Shown here piece after piece: positions 61,398-64,000 of a stretch of 64,000 nt of DNA (position 1 is its first letter; each line of letters starts with the position of its first letter). Source of the stretch: Myroides injenensis M09-0166 (lineage in GTDB: Bacteria > Bacteroidota > Bacteroidia > Flavobacteriales > Flavobacteriaceae); contig NZ_BAEX01000001.1 in the NCBI RefSeq assembly GCF_000246945.1, forward strand, positions 52,643-116,642, written 5' to 3'. The notes under the pieces were generated by a model. That model worked only from the letters and a program-made list of their open reading frames with translations, was not told the origin of the DNA and made no database searches. A program made the translations under genes and the position numbers.

Positions 61398-62738
61398 ATG
61401 ATGAAATGGGAAAAACTATTATCGTTAAAGAAACACGGTGATACATTTATAAGACATAGATTAGATGAAAGTCAAACTCGTAATGGTTTTGAAGTGGATT
61501 ATGATAGAATTATATTCTCTTCTCCATTTAGAAGTTTACAAGATAAAACGCAAGTTATCCCTTTGTCTAAAACAGATTTTGTACATACACGGTTAACACA
61601 TAGTTTAGAAGTATCTGTTGTAGGAAGGTCTCTTGGTCGAAATGTGGGAGAACGATTGTTAAATAAATATACTTATCTAGCAGAAGAATACGGTTATACT
61701 GTTAATGATTTTGGTGCAATAGTAGCTGCAGCATCTTTAGCTCACGATATTGGTAATCCACCTTTTGGACATTCTGGAGAAAAAGCTATTGGTGATTTCT
61801 TTAGCAAAGGAAAAGGAAGTCAATATCAAAGTGAATTAACTGATAAAGAATGGCAGGATCTTATTGATTTTGAAGGGAATGCCAATGGGTTTTCTGTATT
61901 GACAAAATCTCGACCAGGTGTAATAGGTGGGTTGCGCATTTCGTATGCAACTTTAGGTGCTTTTATGAAGTATCCCAAAGAAAGTTTGCCTAAGAAACCA
62001 ACAAGAGATATATCTGATAAGAAGTTTGGTTTTTTTCAAGGAGATAAAGAAGCTTTTATCGATGTAGTGTCAGAGCTGGGATTATTAATGAAAGAAGACC
62101 GTTTACAGACTGCTTTCCACCGTCATCCTTTAGCGTATTTAGTAGAGGCTGCTGATGATATCTGCTATACAATTATTGACTTTGAAGATGGAATTAATTT
62201 AGGATGGATTCCTGAAGAACATGCTTTAGAGTTTTTAATCAAGATTGTACAGAATAATATTAATCCTCAAACCTATTCACAATTACAGTCAAAAGAAGAT
62301 AGAGTTAGTTACTTAAGAGCATTAGCTATTGGTAGTCTAATTCAAGATGTAACGCGTATATTCATTGATAATGAGGAGAAAATACTCAATGGTGAATTTC
62401 CTTATGCTTTAACGGAGAAGTGCTCTTATATCGCACAAATGAAAGATATATTGGCTGTTAGTATAAACAATGTATATCAAAGTAAGGAAGTAATAGAGAA
62501 AGAGATTATTGGTTATAAAGTAATTCATACACTATTAGAAAGTTTTATAACTGCTGTGAATAATAAATATTACGGGGAAGAAACACATTATGACTCGTTG
62601 GTGTTAAAGTTATTACCAGAGAAATATCACTTGGAGAGTGAAAGTTTATATGAACGATTGATGAATGTTTGTCATTTTGTTTCTATGTTGACAGACGGCA
62701 AAGCTTTAGAATTGTATCACTCGTTAAAGATTGAGTAG
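61398..62738 (+). CDS. dgt: Deoxyguanosinetriphosphate triphosphohydrolase
   Basis: 446 residues, HD-domain family. HTRLTHSLEVSVVGRSLGRNVG supplies the first His, ASLAHDIGNPPFGHSGE the HD pair and the second His, and ADDICYTIIDFEDG the last Asp. Bacteroidota form, somewhat shorter than E. coli Dgt. It cleaves dGTP to deoxyguanosine and triphosphate, controlling dNTP pools; dGTPases can also limit phage growth by depleting dGTP. Likely co-transcribed with the AAA gene. Confidence 0.92.
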   Translation: MMKWEKLLSLKKHGDTFIRHRLDESQTRNGFEVDYDRIIFSSPFRSLQDKTQVIPLSKTDFVHTRLTHSLEVSVVGRSLGRNVGERLLNKYTYLAEEYGYTVNDFGAIVAAASLAHDIGNPPFGHSGEKAIGDFFSKGKGSQYQSELTDKEWQDLIDFEGNANGFSVLTKSRPGVIGGLRISYATLGAFMKYPKESLPKKPTRDISDKKFGFFQGDKEAFIDVVSELGLLMKEDRLQTAFHRHPLAYLVEAADDICYTIIDFEDGINLGWIPEEHALEFLIKIVQNNINPQTYSQLQSKEDRVSYLRALAIGSLIQDVTRIFIDNEEKILNGEFPYALTEKCSYIAQMKDILAVSINNVYQSKEVIEKEIIGYKVIHTLLESFITAVNNKYYGEETHYDSLVLKLLPEKYHLESESLYERLMNVCHFVSMLTDGKALELYHSLKIE

Positions 62739-62756
62739 GAAAATAGACTAAAATAA

Positions 62757-62792
62757 AAAAGGTGTTGAAGTAAAAGCTTCAACACCTTTTTT
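62757..62792. terminator. Terminator between dgt and the lipoprotein gene
   Basis: GGTGTTGAAG (62761-62770) pairs perfectly with CTTCAACACC (62777-62786), flanked by A run and T run; serves both convergent genes. Confidence 0.88.
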
Positions 62793-62815
62793 GCTTAAAA
62801 TCAATATTCAGAAAA

Positions 62816-63787
62816 TTATTTTCTTGTTGTTGGAATCCAAGCATGAGCATAAGACATCATATCTTCTTTCCAAACTTTATCAGCTTCTGGAGCTTTAATT
62901 GTTTTTGCTTCTTCAATTGTTTTGCCAACTATATCTCCTTTACTACCAGCTACTGATCCACTTCCATCTTTAGTTGCAATTGCAAAAGTAGCTTTGTCTC
63001 CTGTTTCAGAAATATCTTTGGCATAGATCGTTAAGAATTGACCAGTTCTTCCCGCGTAATATCCTGTTGAACCAGTTACTTCATAAATTAATTGACCAAT
63101 AGTATCATCTTCTGCTACTTTTTTAAGTTTGAATGATGCTGATGCTTCATCCTCAACCATAAATATAAAAGCTTCTTCTTCATTTCCTAAACTAAATACA
63201 TATTGTGCAATTCCCCCTTGTCCTAATTTCACTGTACCATAATCACCTTTAAGTTTATCTAAATTAAAACCTTCTTTTTCTTTTCTTAATTTCAACCAAC
63301 CAAATTTCATATTTCCATGAGGGTTGTCTATTCTTACATTTATGCGAGCTTTAGTTTGGTCTAGTGGAAATGCTGCTTTAATTGCATCTTCTTCTTTTTC
63401 AAAATCGTAATCCATATTGATTTCTACACCTTCCTCAGTTTCATTTCTAAAGAAGAATACCTTAAATCCTTCAACATCTTTTTTAGATGTTACTGCTTTA
63501 ATAATGTTAGTTGAGTTTTTGTATACTTTATGTATATCATATACTTCATCTTGAGAAGATTTGTCATCTTTATAGGTGATTACAATCTTATCTTTGGTAA
63601 ATGTAAAAGGTAGAGGCATTGCTTCTGTATGTGGAAAAATATATTTTCCAGTAATAGGTAGACCTGATGGAACTTCTACCTGATCTTTATTATCAGGTCT
63701 TAGAATTTCATTATTATCATCACTAGAACACCCTGTTATCAAAAAGGCCATAACAGCAAATGCTGTAAAAAGTTTTGTTAGCTTCAT
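62816..63787 (-). CDS. Putative lipoprotein, 323 aa
   Basis: Signal peptide with lipobox: KLFTAFAVMAFLITGCSSDDN, Cys at residue 20, followed by SSDDN, typical of surface-exported Bacteroidota lipoproteins. The mature part resembles DUF4302/DUF4856-like secreted beta-rich proteins only vaguely; repeated segments (YKDDKSSQDEVYD, FKVFFFRNETEEGV, FSLGNEEEAFIFMVED) suggest beta-sandwich structure. No catalytic motif. Single gene; function unknown. Confidence 0.75.
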   Translation of the reverse strand: MKLTKLFTAFAVMAFLITGCSSDDNNEILRPDNKDQVEVPSGLPITGKYIFPHTEAMPLPFTFTKDKIVITYKDDKSSQDEVYDIHKVYKNSTNIIKAVTSKKDVEGFKVFFFRNETEEGVEINMDYDFEKEEDAIKAAFPLDQTKARINVRIDNPHGNMKFGWLKLRKEKEGFNLDKLKGDYGTVKLGQGGIAQYVFSLGNEEEAFIFMVEDEASASFKLKKVAEDDTIGQLIYEVTGSTGYYAGRTGQFLTIYAKDISETGDKATFAIATKDGSGSVAGSKGDIVGKTIEEAKTIKAPEADKVWKEDMMSYAHAWIPTTRK

Positions 63788-64000
63788 CTTTAATTAGTTA
63801 TATCGTTAAATTAATTTAGAACAAAAATAAATAAGATAATGATATAAAACAATATTATATTTATTTTTTCTAAATAAGATTAGTATGTTACTGATTGTTA
63901 GTGGTATATCGGTATTTACAATACTAAAAACTCCTTAGCTTAATAAAAGCATATGGGATTTGTCAAATGAAGGCAAGTGAAATTTTACAGCATAAAAAAA
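63788..64000. other. Noncoding right end
   Basis: 213 bp of AT-rich sequence upstream of the lipoprotein start; no gene or clear regulatory motif beyond a probable minus-strand promoter. Confidence 0.4.

Overview
The window is about 64 kb of AT-rich DNA from a member of the Bacteroidota, most likely family Flavobacteriaceae. The basis is TAnnTTTG-type -7 promoter boxes, almost no Shine-Dalgarno sequences, PF14905-like outer-membrane barrels, and best-recognised proteins of flavobacterial type. Myroides or a close relative is a guess from overall style, not something the sequence proves.

Layout. 1-4400: end of a lipoprotein gene, an HSL-family esterase broken by one amber codon, a divergent nitronate-monooxygenase-like protein on the minus strand, and a small HAD-like protein. 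4476-15182: an integrative mobilizable element of about 10.7 kb inserted in the 3' half of a CAU-anticodon tRNA gene, bounded by 43-bp direct repeats. It carries a tyrosine integrase, an amber-interrupted Fic gene, a DUF3800 protein overlapping a possible nuclease toxin, a RadC-family protein behind a structured leader, relaxase and MobC with a hairpin oriT candidate, a Toprim primase, a primase-helicase with an iteron-like region between them, and an excisionase-like HTH protein. 15141-17459: two CAU tRNAs, methylmalonyl-CoA epimerase, rbfA and a LolC/E-type permease.

17758-25463 is the most unusual block. A long SEL1-repeat protein overlaps by one base a divergent Hsp90-family ATPase, followed within a few bases by two paralogous helical-repeat proteins; a third paralogue follows after a terminator and behind its own promoter. 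I know of no described function for this gene set. 25472-30659: the alkylation-repair pair ada/alkB, a protein with 22-residue tandem repeats, D-lactate dehydrogenase, and an 870-bp gap holding a potential pseudoknot. 30660-33533: a large SF2 helicase with a predicted membrane hairpin. 33585-38637: two paralogous TonB-dependent-type barrels, then a small XRE regulator, a FabH-like ketosynthase and an AraC regulator.

41676-47903 is a tetR-tolC-MFP-RND efflux operon with two tandem 9-N10-9 operators in front of tetR. 48818 to the end is mainly housekeeping: polyprenyl synthase, sucA-sucB, an SGNH hydrolase, nrdB-nrdA, an AAA ATPase followed by a dGTPase, and surface or lipoprotein genes.

The element between the att repeats accounts for replication, mobilization and integration functions, with Fic and DUF3800/nuclease-like genes as cargo. 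The Hsp90/SEL1 cassette and the membrane-anchored helicase lie outside it. All functional calls come from motif recognition by eye; no database search was possible.
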